In this document: in pieces, positions 26,243-35,015 of the stretch | Numbering within the stretch: position 1 is the stretch's first letter | How the letters are laid out: every line of letters starts with the position of its first letter | Source of the DNA: Maritalea myrionectae DSM 19524 | GTDB taxonomy: Bacteria; Pseudomonadota; Alphaproteobacteria; Rhizobiales; Devosiaceae | Assembly: GCF_000423365.1 (NCBI RefSeq) | Contig: NZ_AUHV01000002.1 | Coordinates: 1,072,394 to 1,136,393 of the forward strand | DNA: 64,000 nucleotides | Direction: 5' to 3' | The notes under the pieces: model-generated | What the model was told of the DNA's origin: nothing | The model's input: the letters and a program-made list of their open reading frames with translations, nothing else | Database searches by the model: none | Made by a program: the position numbers and the translations under genes

Positions 26243-27091
26243 ATGAGCATTTTCCTAGACAGTGAATTGAGCGACCAAGAGCGCCAGCGCGAAGCGGCCA
26301 AATTTGTGGTCATCCCCATGCCGTTGGAACGCACCGTTTCTTATGGCGCAGGCACCGAGGCTGGGCCAGGCGCGATCATCGAAGCTTCCAATGAGCTAGA
26401 GCGCCTCACCATAGGCAGGGAGCCCGCACTGGAGGGCATTGTCACCGAAGAGGCTGTGTCTTGCGACGGACCGTTGTCAGACGTGATGGAGCGTTTGGCT
26501 GCGCGTACGGCTCTTGCCGTTGAAGAAGGCAAAATCCCTGTCACCCTCGGCGGCGAACATTCACTAACCTATGGCGCGGTCACGGGCGTGTCGCGAGCGT
26601 TGGGCAAGAAGGTCGGCATTGTGCAGATTGACGCCCATGCGGATTTGCGCATTGCCTATCAGGGCGAAAAGCACTCCCACGCTTCTGTCATGCATTTGCT
26701 GTGCGAAGAAGGGCATAAGCTGGCACAATATGGCGTGCGCGCCCTCTGCCAACAAGAAGTGGATTTGCGCGAAAAATACAATGTGAGTTTTCGCGATGCC
26801 GAGGAATTAGTGATGGAAAACATCACCAGCGCCGTGCTGCCCAATGATTTTCCAGATGAGCTTTATATCAGTTTTGACGTGGATGGCTTGGACCCGTCCA
26901 TCATGCCCGCAACTGGCACCCCAGTGCCCGGCGGCCTGGGCTATTATCAATCACTGTCCATCATCGCTTCTGTGCTGCGCGGGCGTAAAATTGTCGGCAT
27001 GGATATTGTCGAACTGGCCCCGGACGAGAAAAGTCAGGCGTGGGACTTCACCGCAGCGCAGATCGCTTATCGGATGATGGCGTTGGCATAG
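26243..27091 (+). CDS. speB: Agmatinase (ureohydrolase family)
   Basis: 282 residues. Hydrolyses agmatine to putrescine and urea with two manganese ions. Metal-binding motifs are intact: GGEHS, DAHADLR, SFDVDGLDPS; also YGAGTEAGPGAI and the C-terminal GMDIVELAP. With speA and the two carboxyspermidine enzymes it completes arginine to agmatine to putrescine to spermidine without S-adenosylmethionine decarboxylase. Confidence 0.93.
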   Translation: MSIFLDSELSDQERQREAAKFVVIPMPLERTVSYGAGTEAGPGAIIEASNELERLTIGREPALEGIVTEEAVSCDGPLSDVMERLAARTALAVEEGKIPVTLGGEHSLTYGAVTGVSRALGKKVGIVQIDAHADLRIAYQGEKHSHASVMHLLCEEGHKLAQYGVRALCQQEVDLREKYNVSFRDAEELVMENITSAVLPNDFPDELYISFDVDGLDPSIMPATGTPVPGGLGYYQSLSIIASVLRGRKIVGMDIVELAPDEKSQAWDFTAAQIAYRMMALA

Positions 27092-27131
27092 ATTTCGGAG
27101 TAGCGACAGCGCCATAGGGCGCTTTGCGTTA

Positions 27132-27397
27132 TCCCGGGCACCCGGCTCTTTTCTTGCCGCCACCTGTCGCTGTGCGCCCGTCCCCGGCACCCCCGGCATT
27201 TTTCTGCCGCCACCGGTCGCTATCGCTCCCGCCCCGGCACCCCCGGCTCTTTCTTGCCGCCACCGGTCGCTACGCGTCCGTCCCCGGCACCCCCGGCTCT
27301 TTCTTGCCGCCACCGGCCGCTACGCGCCCGTCCCCGGCACCCCCGGCTCTTTCTTGCCGCCACCGGCCGCTACGCGCCCGTCCCCGGCACCCCCGCC
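27132..27397. repeat. 50-bp GC-rich tandem repeat, five full copies
   Basis: Units start at 27132, 27182, 27232, 27282 and 27332, with a partial sixth from 27382. The units at 27282 and 27332 are identical, and the first two are more diverged. Each begins CCCCGGCACCCCCGG and holds CTTGCCGCCACCGG. It fills the gap between agmatinase and the Xre antitoxin. Because 50 is not a multiple of three and no frame has stops, long spurious reading frames appear over it on both strands. Confidence 0.95.
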
Positions 27398-27556
27398 ATT
27401 GGTGCATCACAACTTGCGCAGTGCGCGGCTTGGTTGGAGCAGGCGCACAATCCATCCACTACTGCCACCAAACCTGTCCCCCCTTAGCGAGTGTCGCCTC
27501 TACGTTCTTGCCATTTGGCATAAATTACACTATATTTGCCATTAAGGAGAATAATT

Positions 27557-27967
27557 ATGCTCAATGAAGTGCGGCGCACGCCGTCGCAACCCGACCATAA
27601 AGACATCAGCCAAGATGAGGCGGCGGCCATGGCCCGCGCCACGGTTAATCTGTTTCGCCGTTGGGAATTGAGCGACGTGCAGGCTCGGGAGCTTTTGGGC
27701 GGCATGGCGCCGCGCACTTGGGCGCGCTGGAAGAAAGGCAATATGGGTCGCATTGATCGCGATTTGGCCATGCGCATGTCTATCTTGATGGGCATCCACA
27801 AAGGCTTGCGTTATCTGTTTTCTGATCCGCATCGCGGCTATAAATGGGTTAAAAAGCCCAACAGTGCATTTGCCGGGCAATCTGCACTGGATGTGATGTT
27901 GGGCGGATCAATCTTCAATCTTGCGCGTGTGCGCGATTATTTGGATGCGGAGCGCGGCGGCGCGTGA
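27557..27967 (+). CDS. Xre/MbcA/ParS-type antitoxin
   Basis: 136 residues from the ATG at 27557 (AAGGAGA upstream). An N-terminal Xre-like helix-turn-helix region (AAAMARATVNLFRRWELSDVQARELLGG, with PRTWARWKKG) is followed by a DUF2384 domain (LAMRMSILMGIHKGLRYLFSD ... KKPNSAFAGQSALDVMLGGS, then the VRDYLDAERGG tail). Binds and neutralises RES toxins and usually represses its operon. It overlaps the toxin start by 4 bp. Confidence 0.93.
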   Translation: MLNEVRRTPSQPDHKDISQDEAAAMARATVNLFRRWELSDVQARELLGGMAPRTWARWKKGNMGRIDRDLAMRMSILMGIHKGLRYLFSDPHRGYKWVKKPNSAFAGQSALDVMLGGSIFNLARVRDYLDAERGGA

Positions 27968-28659
27968 ATATCGACCACATTCCTACGCGGCAGGTTACCT
28001 GGTCCCACACCTTTCGCATTATCCGTTCCATCTTCCCACCCATAGATCTATTTGAAGACATTGCCGACCCGGCGGACTGGGACGCATTGGCGTCTGCCGA
28101 AGCCAAAAGCAATCCGCGCATCGTCGACGAAATTGGCAATCTCGCTCTGGTGCCCACTCATCGTCGCGTCAATGGCATTGGGGCCAGCTATGTGATGGCG
28201 CCCTTTACCCATGTCTCTACAGACCGACCGGGCCGCTTCACGGATGGAACCTATGGCGTTTACAGCGCTGGAAACCGGGAAGAAGTGGCGATTTATGAGG
28301 TGGCCTATCATCATGGACGCTTTATGTCGGCAACACGGGAAGAACCGGGGTGGACCTCGCAATTTCGGATGTTGATCGGATCGCTTGATCAATTCCTGCA
28401 CGATCTGACAGATGTGGCTGACGCCCTATTGCCGCATGATTGGACACAGAGCCAAAAGATCGGTGCGGAGCTGCGTGCGGCTGGCAGCAATGGCGTCGTC
28501 TATCCGAGCGTGCGCGCGCCGGAGGGCAAGTGCGTTGGAGTTTTTTGGCCCAATTTATTGCCCATCCCGCATCAAGCGGATCATTTCGACTTCCATTGGA
28601 ACGGTGCTGAGGTGGACAAGGTGCGCAATTGCAATAGCGGTAAAATTTTTGCACTTTAG
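27964..28659 (+). CDS. RES-domain toxin
   Basis: 231 residues. RES toxins deplete NAD+, usually as NAD+ phosphorylases. Characteristic pieces: TFRIIRSIFPP near the N-terminus, GRFTDGTYGVYSAGNREEVAIYEVAYHHGRFM (split here at YGVYSAG and AIYEVAYH), and the C-terminal GSNGVVYPSVRAPEGKCVGVF, giving the R, E and S residues the family is named for. GTG start overlaps the antitoxin stop (GTGA). Confidence 0.93.
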   Translation: MNIDHIPTRQVTWSHTFRIIRSIFPPIDLFEDIADPADWDALASAEAKSNPRIVDEIGNLALVPTHRRVNGIGASYVMAPFTHVSTDRPGRFTDGTYGVYSAGNREEVAIYEVAYHHGRFMSATREEPGWTSQFRMLIGSLDQFLHDLTDVADALLPHDWTQSQKIGAELRAAGSNGVVYPSVRAPEGKCVGVFWPNLLPIPHQADHFDFHWNGAEVDKVRNCNSGKIFAL

Positions 28660-28686
28660 GGCATACTGAAAATACGGAGATTTTCC

Positions 28687-29115
28687 ATGCCAATGCCACA
28701 GGAATATCAACGGGCCAGTATTATTTATGATCAGATTTTGACTGATCTGTGCGACGAGTTGCACTTAGCAACCCGCAATCAGACCTATACTTTGCTGCAA
28801 TCGGTGCTCCTCGCCTTTCGTCGGCGCCTTACTGCGCCGCAAGTCCTGCAATTTGCTTCGCTTTTGCCGCCAATTGCGCGGGCTATTTTTGTCAAAGATT
28901 GGGATGAGCGTGAATATCTACCTGACTTTGGCAGTGAGGATGATTTGATTGAAGAAATCAAAGATGTGCGGCGGGCGCATAATTTTGCCGATGGTCACGC
29001 CATTAAGGGTGTAACGCACGTTCTGCGCCACCATATGGATGAAGCAAAGCTTGATGCTGCGCTGGCAGAAATCTCAGGTGATGCTGTTGCCTATTGGCAA
29101 AACGAACAAGCCTAG
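28687..29115 (+). CDS. DUF2267 protein
   Basis: 142 residues, all-helical DUF2267 pattern: YQRASIIYDQILTDLCDELHLATRNQTYTLLQSVL (in pieces YDQILTDLCDEL and QTYTLLQSVLLAFRRRL), LTAPQVLQFASLLPPIARAIF, and HAIKGVTHVLRHHMDEAKL. Function unknown. It may read through from the toxin-antitoxin operon 27 bp upstream. Ends tail-to-tail, overlapping the next gene by 4 bp. Confidence 0.88.
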   Translation: MPMPQEYQRASIIYDQILTDLCDELHLATRNQTYTLLQSVLLAFRRRLTAPQVLQFASLLPPIARAIFVKDWDEREYLPDFGSEDDLIEEIKDVRRAHNFADGHAIKGVTHVLRHHMDEAKLDAALAEISGDAVAYWQNEQA

Positions 29116-29312
29116 TCTTTGCGTTTAAACGCCAAATAGTCGCGCAAGCCAGTTACAAGATAGTAAGCCGCAGCCACCAGCGCGATAATCACCGCATAAA
29201 AGGTAAAGCTGCCATTTTGCGCTGCATCAGGGCCGACCATAAAGGTGGCAGCAATGAGCGCAACCAAGATCGCGCCCACAATTTTGCCCATGCCGGGATC
29301 ATTCAGATTCAT
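29112..29312 (-). CDS. Small two-helix membrane protein downstream of lepA
   Basis: 66 residues: MNLNDPGMGKIVGAILVALIAATFMVG, a polar bridge (PDAAQNGS), then FTFYAVIIALVAAAYYLVTGL and a basic end. It starts at the ATG at 29312, 2 bp after the lepA stop, so probably translated by coupling. No family recognised. Confidence 0.7.
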   Translation of the reverse strand: MNLNDPGMGKIVGAILVALIAATFMVGPDAAQNGSFTFYAVIIALVAAAYYLVTGLRDYLAFKRKD

Positions 29313-29314
29313 GA

Positions 29315-31117
29315 TCAATTATCACCCATTTTGAGGGCTTTGATAAAGGCTTCCTGCGGGATTTCGACTTTACCGAATTGCCGCATTTTCTTCTTACCGG
29401 CCTTTTGCTTATCCAAAAGCTTGCGCTTCCGGCTGGCGTCGCCACCATAGCATTTTGCCGTCACGTCTTTGCGCAAAGCAGAAATAGTTTCGCGGGCGAT
29501 TACCTTGCCGCCAATAGCCGCCTGAATTGGAATTTTGAACAGGTGCTGTGGGATCAGTTCTTTGAGCTTCTCACACATTACACGGCCGCGCGCTTCCGCC
29601 GCAGAACGGTGCACCAGCATCGACAACGCGTCTACCGGTTCGCCATTGACCATGATCGACATTTTCACCAAGTCGCCTGCGCGGTAATCGGAGATTTGAT
29701 AGTCGAAACTGGCATAGCCCTTGGAGATAGATTTCAAGCGATCGTAGAAATCAAAAACCACCTCGTTGAGTGGCAAATCATATTGCACCATGGCGCGGCT
29801 GCCGACATAGGACAAATCCACCTGGATACCGCGGCGGTCCTGACACAATTTCAAAATCGCGCCGAGATAATCGTCGGGGGTGAGAATATTGGCGCGAATC
29901 CACGGCTCGCGCACTTCTGCAATCTTCATCACTTCCGGCATATCGGCCGGGTTGTGCAATTGCTCCATATCACCATTGGTCATTTGAAGTTCGTACACAA
30001 CGCTCGGCGCTGTCGCGATCAGCTCAAGATCGAACTCGCGGCTAAGACGTTCTTGAATGATCTCAAGGTGCAAAAGCCCCAAAAAGCCACAGCGGAAACC
30101 AAAGCCAAGTGCGGCGGACGTTTCCATTTCATAAGAGAAGCTGGAATCGTTCAACCGCAGCTTGCCCATCGCCGCGCGCAGATCTTCAAAATCATTGGCA
30201 TCAACAGGGAACAGGCCGCAGAACACAACGGGTTGCGCTGGGCGGAAGCCTTCGAGCGCTTTATCACATGGCTTTTTCGCGTCGGTGATCGTGTCACCCA
30301 CATTGGTATCGGCCACTTCTTTGATTGATGCGGTGATAAACCCGATTTCGCCCGGTCCCAACACGTCCGTTGCAATCAATTTCGGGGTAAAGACGCCCAC
30401 ACGATCAAGATCATAGATCGCGCCCGTGTTCATCATCTTCACCTTCTGGCCCTTTTTGATGGTGCCGTCGATCACGCGGACCAACACCACAACGCCCAAA
30501 TAGGCGTCGTACCAGCTATCCACCAGCATGGCTTTGAGCGGAGCGTTAATGTCCCCTTCTGGCGGCGGCAGGCGCTTTACGATTGCCTCAAGCACTGTTT
30601 CAACGCCGATCCCCGTTTTCGCTGAGATTTCCAGCGCATCCGAGGCATCAAGGCCGATCACATCTTCAATCTGTTGCTTAACACGGTCGACATCAGCCGC
30701 GGGCAAATCGACCTTGTTGAGTACCGGCACGATCTCATGATCAACTTCAATCGCCTGATACACATTGGCCAGCGTTTGCGCTTCCACCCCTTGAGAGGCA
30801 TCCACCACCAGCAACGAGCCTTCGCACGCAGCCAGAGAGCGGTTCACTTCATAGGCAAAGTCAACGTGTCCCGGCGTGTCGATCAAATTGAGCACGTAGG
30901 TTTCACCGTCGTCAGCTTCATATTTCAAGCGCACAGTTTGTGCCTTGATGGTGATGCCGCGCTCACGCTCAATATCCATGCTATCAAGCACTTGATGCTG
31001 CATCTCACGTTCGGTCAACCCGCCTGTCAATTGAATCAGTCGATCAGCCAAGGTGGATTTACCATGGTCGATGTGAGCAACGATGGAGAAATTGCGAATG
31101 TTTTTAAGGTCTGTCAT
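29315..31117 (-). CDS. lepA: Elongation factor 4 (LepA)
   Basis: 600 residues from the ATG at 31117; a longer frame to 31285 has no LepA-like sequence. Ribosome-associated GTPase. G motifs [17 protein letters not shown] and NKVDLP are intact, with [10 protein letters not shown] in switch I. Domains II and III follow, and the LepA-specific C-terminal domain ends [21 protein letters not shown] (read here as [13 protein letters not shown]). Full length. Confidence 0.98.
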   Translation of the reverse strand: MTDLKNIRNFSIVAHIDHGKSTLADRLIQLTGGLTEREMQHQVLDSMDIERERGITIKAQTVRLKYEADDGETYVLNLIDTPGHVDFAYEVNRSLAACEGSLLVVDASQGVEAQTLANVYQAIEVDHEIVPVLNKVDLPAADVDRVKQQIEDVIGLDASDALEISAKTGIGVETVLEAIVKRLPPPEGDINAPLKAMLVDSWYDAYLGVVVLVRVIDGTIKKGQKVKMMNTGAIYDLDRVGVFTPKLIATDVLGPGEIGFITASIKEVADTNVGDTITDAKKPCDKALEGFRPAQPVVFCGLFPVDANDFEDLRAAMGKLRLNDSSFSYEMETSAALGFGFRCGFLGLLHLEIIQERLSREFDLELIATAPSVVYELQMTNGDMEQLHNPADMPEVMKIAEVREPWIRANILTPDDYLGAILKLCQDRRGIQVDLSYVGSRAMVQYDLPLNEVVFDFYDRLKSISKGYASFDYQISDYRAGDLVKMSIMVNGEPVDALSMLVHRSAAEARGRVMCEKLKELIPQHLFKIPIQAAIGGKVIARETISALRKDVTAKCYGGDASRKRKLLDKQKAGKKKMRQFGKVEIPQEAFIKALKMGDN

Positions 31118-31401
31118 GGGCTGGTGATTACCAGCTTTCTTTTCACAAGAAAAGAGAAATTGGTAACCATGTGTGAAAAGCGTCAATCCCTTGCCGCACG
31201 CGGTTTGACGACGGTTCAAATTGCGGGTGCATTTGGAGTGTGTCGGGAGCGTGAATTTTGACGAACGCGACCTCAAAACATGCATTCGAACCGGAACAAA
31301 TTGGTGATGTCGTTCGTTCTATTCTGAACACATTGATCGATATAATGAGGCGTGTTTGGCGCTGCCAAATACGATCAACTGCCGCACCAGAGGGAGGGGC
31401 A

Positions 31402-32100
31402 ATGAACATCTTAAAATTGCTCCTGTCACTCGCACCGTTTTTGGTGCTGCCGACCGCCTTGGGCGCGACCCCCTTGCCGCCCGAACGGCCTGCTGATTTG
31501 GCTGTAACCGTTGCAGCAGAACCCGAAAAACCCAAAAGCGACATTGTCTATCAAGCCGCTTGCCCAGCGCTTATGGATAAGGGGATTGAGGCAAAGATCC
31601 TCCCTCCAATCGACAGTGAGGGTTGTGGCACGTCCTCGCCTTATCAATTGAAGTCCATTTCCATTTCAGGACGCAAAATCAATCTGGCCTCACCGGCCAC
31701 ATTCAATTGTGCCATGGCGACGGCTTTTATTGACTGGGCCAAGCGGGTGGATCAGATCAGCCGCACCATGCATGGCGCGGGCATCAAGACCATTTACACG
31801 GGCACCAGCTATGTGTGTCGACGTCGCAATAATTCAAAAACCGGCAAAATCTCTGAGCATGGGTTTGCAAATGCCATCGACTTGACGGGCTTTTCACTCA
31901 CCAACGAAACCGAGATAAAGCTACCAAGCGCGTGGAACAATGGCGGCAAAAGCCAAAAATTGATGCGCGCCAGCCACAAGCAGGGCTGCGAGATTTTTAC
32001 CACGGTTCTGGGACCCGAGGCCAATGCCTTGCATAAGGACCATTTGCACCTTGATATGGGGTGCCACGGAAAGAATTGTACTTACAAAATATGCGATTGA
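31402..32100 (+). CDS. Extensin-like protein with LAS-type metallopeptidase fold
   Basis: 232 residues from the ATG at 31402 (GAGGGAGG upstream), with a signal peptide ending near ALGAT. The body is the bacterial extensin-like C-terminal family: CPALMDKGIEAKILPPID, GCGTSSPYQL, TFNCAMATAFIDW, YVCRRRNNS, SEHGFANAIDLTGF, then HKDHLHLDMGCHG. The H-x6-D and HLHLD motifs are those of zinc peptidases acting on peptidoglycan. The name is historical; a cell-wall role in the periplasm is inferred. Confidence 0.88.
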   Translation: MNILKLLLSLAPFLVLPTALGATPLPPERPADLAVTVAAEPEKPKSDIVYQAACPALMDKGIEAKILPPIDSEGCGTSSPYQLKSISISGRKINLASPATFNCAMATAFIDWAKRVDQISRTMHGAGIKTIYTGTSYVCRRRNNSKTGKISEHGFANAIDLTGFSLTNETEIKLPSAWNNGGKSQKLMRASHKQGCEIFTTVLGPEANALHKDHLHLDMGCHGKNCTYKICD

Positions 32101-32109
32101 TTGCCCCAC

Positions 32110-32170
32110 CTCGCAAATAATCATGATTGCGAGTTGTTCTCGTAAAAAATCAGGATTAGATTGAACTAAA
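32110..32170. promoter_or_regulatory. Inverted repeats upstream of mbfA
   Basis: A perfect 7-bp inverted repeat CTCGCAA/TTGCGAG (32110-32133, 10-nt loop) is followed by ATTAGATTGAACTAAA (32155-32170), which loosely resembles the iron control element bound by Irr (TTTAGAA-type half-sites). mbfA is Irr-controlled in Agrobacterium and Bradyrhizobium. The first repeat could instead be a weak terminator for the extensin-like gene. Confidence 0.3.
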
Positions 32171-32196
32171 CATGCTGATTTTTTTGGGAATATTCC

Positions 32197-33180
32197 ATGC
32201 TCAACCGGGTACTAGGTGGCCAACGTCGCCGATTTGATGATCTATCAGAAGCCGAAATTCTAGCCCTTGCCATTTCAGCTGAAGAGGACGACGCGCGCAT
32301 TTATGCGGCCTATGCGGATATGTTGCGCGAAGAGTTCCCCGCATCGGCAAAAGTGTTTGAGGGCATGGTCGCGGAGGAAAACGAACACCGCCAGATTCTG
32401 ATCGACATGTTCACCAAAAAGTTTGGCGATAAGATCCCGTTGGTGCGGCGCGAGCACATCAAGGGCTTTATGGAGCGCAAGCCGTTTTGGTTGATGAAAA
32501 ACCTGCCGCTTGAAACCATCCGCCAACAGGCTTGGGAAATGGAAGAAGCGGCGCAAAACTTCTATCTTGAGGCATTGAAGCGGACCAAAGATGCGCATAT
32601 TCGCAAGCTTTTGGGCGATCTGGCGATTGCTGAGCAGCATCACAAGAACGCGGCAGATGAGCTGACAGAAGAGCATTTGGGCGAAGATGCCCTTGAAAGC
32701 GAAGACAAGCAAAAGCACCGTAAATTTGTGTTGACCTATGTGCAGCCAGGGCTTGCAGGGTTGATGGACGGGTCCGTCTCCACCCTTGCGCCCATCTTTG
32801 CTGCTGCCTTTGCCACCCATTCCACATGGGAAACGTTTTTGGTGGGTTTGGCCGCATCGATCGGCGCGGGCATCTCCATGGGCTTCACCGAAGCCGCCTC
32901 TGACGATGGCAAACTGACCGGACGTGGATCACCGATTAAACGGGGCTTTGCTTCCGGCATCATGACCACTATTGGCGGGTTGGGCCACGCGCTACCCTAT
33001 CTGATTGCTGACTTTTGGACGGCCACTGTCACCGCGATCATTGTGGTGTTTATCGAATTGTGGGTGATCGCCTATATCCAGAACCGTTATATGGATACGC
33101 CTTTCTGGCGGGCGGTTTTGCAAGTGGTGTTTGGCGGTTCACTGGTGTTTGCCGCAGGTATTTTGATCGGCAATGCTTAG
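32197..33180 (+). CDS. mbfA: Membrane-bound ferritin MbfA (rubrerythrin-VIT1 fusion)
   Basis: 327 residues. The N-terminal ~165 residues are ferritin-like with di-iron ligands (AEEDDARIY, EENEHRQIL, EMEEAAQNFY, AEQHH). The C-terminal half is a CCC1/VIT1 membrane domain (TYVQPGLAGLMDGSVSTLAPIFAAAF onward, split as QPGLAGLMDGSVSTLAP). In rhizobia MbfA exports iron from the cytoplasm and protects against peroxide. The order of both domains and full length fit. Confidence 0.95.
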   Translation: MLNRVLGGQRRRFDDLSEAEILALAISAEEDDARIYAAYADMLREEFPASAKVFEGMVAEENEHRQILIDMFTKKFGDKIPLVRREHIKGFMERKPFWLMKNLPLETIRQQAWEMEEAAQNFYLEALKRTKDAHIRKLLGDLAIAEQHHKNAADELTEEHLGEDALESEDKQKHRKFVLTYVQPGLAGLMDGSVSTLAPIFAAAFATHSTWETFLVGLAASIGAGISMGFTEAASDDGKLTGRGSPIKRGFASGIMTTIGGLGHALPYLIADFWTATVTAIIVVFIELWVIAYIQNRYMDTPFWRAVLQVVFGGSLVFAAGILIGNA

Positions 33181-33209
33181 CGACGCTATTTTAATTTTTG
33201 TGTGATTTT

Positions 33210-34043
33210 ATGACCCTGACGCCCGAATTTTTGGACGCCAATTATGTCGAACGCGATGGCGTTCGTCTTGCCTATGGTGATGTCGGCCCCAAAGATGGTC
33301 CTGTGGTTTTTCTTGTGCATGGGCTTGCGGCGTCAGGCATGCAATTTACCGCAGACGCGCATTTTTTCGCCAAATGGGGCTACCGGGTCATCGTGCCCGA
33401 TTTGCGCGGACATGGTCGCTCCAGCGCGCCAACGGGTAAAAAGTCAGAGGACTTTTCAATCGCCGAAATGGCAAACGACATTATAGCAATTGCCGACCAC
33501 ATTGAAGCGAGTGAGTTTCATTATGTGGGCAATTCGCTGGGCGGCATTTTAGCGCTCTGGGCGCTCAAAGAGCATGGTGCTCGGTTCAGAAGTTTTGCCA
33601 GTTTCGGCACCAGCTATTCACTGCGGACTCCGGAGGCCGGGGTCGGGCTATTAAAGTGGATCTATAAATTGCTGGGACCAAATCTGATCGGGCGTATCGG
33701 CGCCGTGGGCACCACCAAAAACAAAGCGGCCCGTCCGATTGTTCGAGCCATGCTGACCGCGATTGATATTGACGTGGTTACACAAATTGTGGGCCATGTG
33801 GGCAACTATAATTTGATCGACAATGCGTTGGCCTATCCAGGGCCGATCATGCTGCTGCGCTGTGGATACGACAAATCCGTAAATTCTGCGTTGGGGCCAA
33901 CGCTTTCAAAAATGAAAAGCCAAGATAATTTCACTCTGATTGAGGTGCCCGATGGTGGCCATTGCGCCAATCTGGATGCCACAGATCGCGTGCGGCAATA
34001 TTTGTTGGAATTCTGGCAAACCACCGAGCAAAACGAGCGTTAA
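33210..34043 (+). CDS. Alpha/beta hydrolase
   Basis: 277 residues from the ATG at 33210. Oxyanion loop LVHGLAASG, VPDLRGHGRSS, nucleophile elbow VGNSLGG (serine), and catalytic histidine in DGGHCANLD; an acid is likely in RCGYDKS. A generic esterase/hydrolase of unknown substrate. It follows mbfA by 29 bp and overlaps the SRPBCC gene tail-to-tail by 4 bp. Confidence 0.92.
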   Translation: MTLTPEFLDANYVERDGVRLAYGDVGPKDGPVVFLVHGLAASGMQFTADAHFFAKWGYRVIVPDLRGHGRSSAPTGKKSEDFSIAEMANDIIAIADHIEASEFHYVGNSLGGILALWALKEHGARFRSFASFGTSYSLRTPEAGVGLLKWIYKLLGPNLIGRIGAVGTTKNKAARPIVRAMLTAIDIDVVTQIVGHVGNYNLIDNALAYPGPIMLLRCGYDKSVNSALGPTLSKMKSQDNFTLIEVPDGGHCANLDATDRVRQYLLEFWQTTEQNER

Positions 34044-34507
34044 ACAGCGCTTTCCTCAACTTCATTTCGCAAACCATCGAGCAAGGTGCGCCAGCCTTCT
34101 TGATGCTCTTTCTTCATATTTTGGCCACCAAACCAGACAACTTGCTCATAGCAAATAACACGGGTGCCATTGCCTTCAGGCACCAACTCAACTGTACTTT
34201 GCGAGCAGGACATTATTTGTCCGCCTGCTTTGACTCGGATTGAGCTGACGATGCGTTTTTCCGGCAGGATGTCGATATAGCGTGTATCGAACGATGCCAT
34301 GACCTCACCGTCCTTGATCATTTCACTTTCTTCGTGAGCGCCCACTTCAAATGAAGAAGGGCCATATCTCATCTCCATATCTGGCGGCGTTGGCTCCCAT
34401 CTTTTGCGCGCCTCTGCATCCGCAAAAGCCATATAAACGCGTGCTGGTGAGGCCTTCATGACACGTTCATCATGCACGGTTTCCGCGATAGCAACTGGTT
34501 CCGTCAT
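34040..34507 (-). CDS. SRPBCC/AHSA1-family protein
   Basis: 155 residues: KASPARVYMAFADAEARKRWEP, FEVGAHEESEM, SFDTRYIDILPEKRIVSS, STVELVPEGNGTRV, and a terminal helix GWRTLLDGLRNEVE. A hydrophobic-ligand-binding fold. Its stress or ligand role is unknown. 11 bp after an ArsR-type gene, the classic ArsR-AHSA1 pair, so it is probably derepressed with that regulator. Confidence 0.93.
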   Translation of the reverse strand: MTEPVAIAETVHDERVMKASPARVYMAFADAEARKRWEPTPPDMEMRYGPSSFEVGAHEESEMIKDGEVMASFDTRYIDILPEKRIVSSIRVKAGGQIMSCSQSTVELVPEGNGTRVICYEQVVWFGGQNMKKEHQEGWRTLLDGLRNEVEESAV

Positions 34508-34518
34508 CCCAAATCTCC

Positions 34519-34851
34519 TTAGTTCAATTGCTCATTGTCCAAATAGTTTTCCAACGCGTCCAAACGCTTTTTCATCAGCGCGCGACGGTCTTGCATCCAG
34601 TCCATCATTTGGTCGAACGCCGCCTGGTTGATCGTACAAATGCGGCGGCGTCCCTCCTTTTTGGTGACGATAAGTTCGTTGCTTTCCAAAATATCCAAAT
34701 GTTGCATGAACGATGGCAGCGCCATTTTGAATGGCATCGCCAGTTCTTTGACTGACGCAGGCCCCTCCGTGAGGCGGTCCACTACCGCCCGACGGGTCGG
34801 GTCAGCAAGGGCTTGGAAATATCCATCTATCGCGTTTTCATACTTAGGCAT
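34519..34851 (-). CDS. ArsR-family regulator
   Basis: 110 residues from the ATG at 34851. Winged helix: FQALADPTRRAVVDRLTEGPASVKELA, MALPSFMQHLDILESNELI, KKEGRRRICTINQAAF. No metal-binding CxC motif, so it is of the non-metal SdpR-like group commonly paired with AHSA1 proteins. Probably represses itself and the downstream SRPBCC gene. Confidence 0.93.
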   Translation of the reverse strand: MPKYENAIDGYFQALADPTRRAVVDRLTEGPASVKELAMPFKMALPSFMQHLDILESNELIVTKKEGRRRICTINQAAFDQMMDWMQDRRALMKKRLDALENYLDNEQLN

Positions 34852-34894
34852 AAACCTAACCAATCACAGCTTCCGCTTCATGTCAATAACAGTT

Positions 34895-34911
34895 AGGTAA
34901 TTAACTTACCT
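34895..34911. promoter_or_regulatory. ArsR operator candidate
   Basis: AGGTAA-TTAAC-TTACCT, perfect 6-bp arms, 43 bp upstream of the ArsR gene. A wider CCTAAC ... GTTAGG inverted pair overlaps its left edge. Assigned by position. Confidence 0.5.
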
Positions 34912-35015
34912 TTTTTCTTTATTGAAACTGTCATCTTTTTGAATTTTTTCCGTCATGATGCGTCGGCATTTTCCGGGCTGATCCGGTTCGTGATCTTTTT
35001 GCTTTGGAGAGAAAA

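Noticed and set aside
27132..27397. CRISPR array
   Set aside because: Units are contiguous without unique spacers; it is a simple tandem repeat and no cas gene is present.
27124..27567. A 147-residue proline-rich reading frame over the 50-bp repeat
   Set aside because: It exists only because the repeat lacks stops in every frame; no ribosome-binding site and the sequence cycles through all three frames of the unit.
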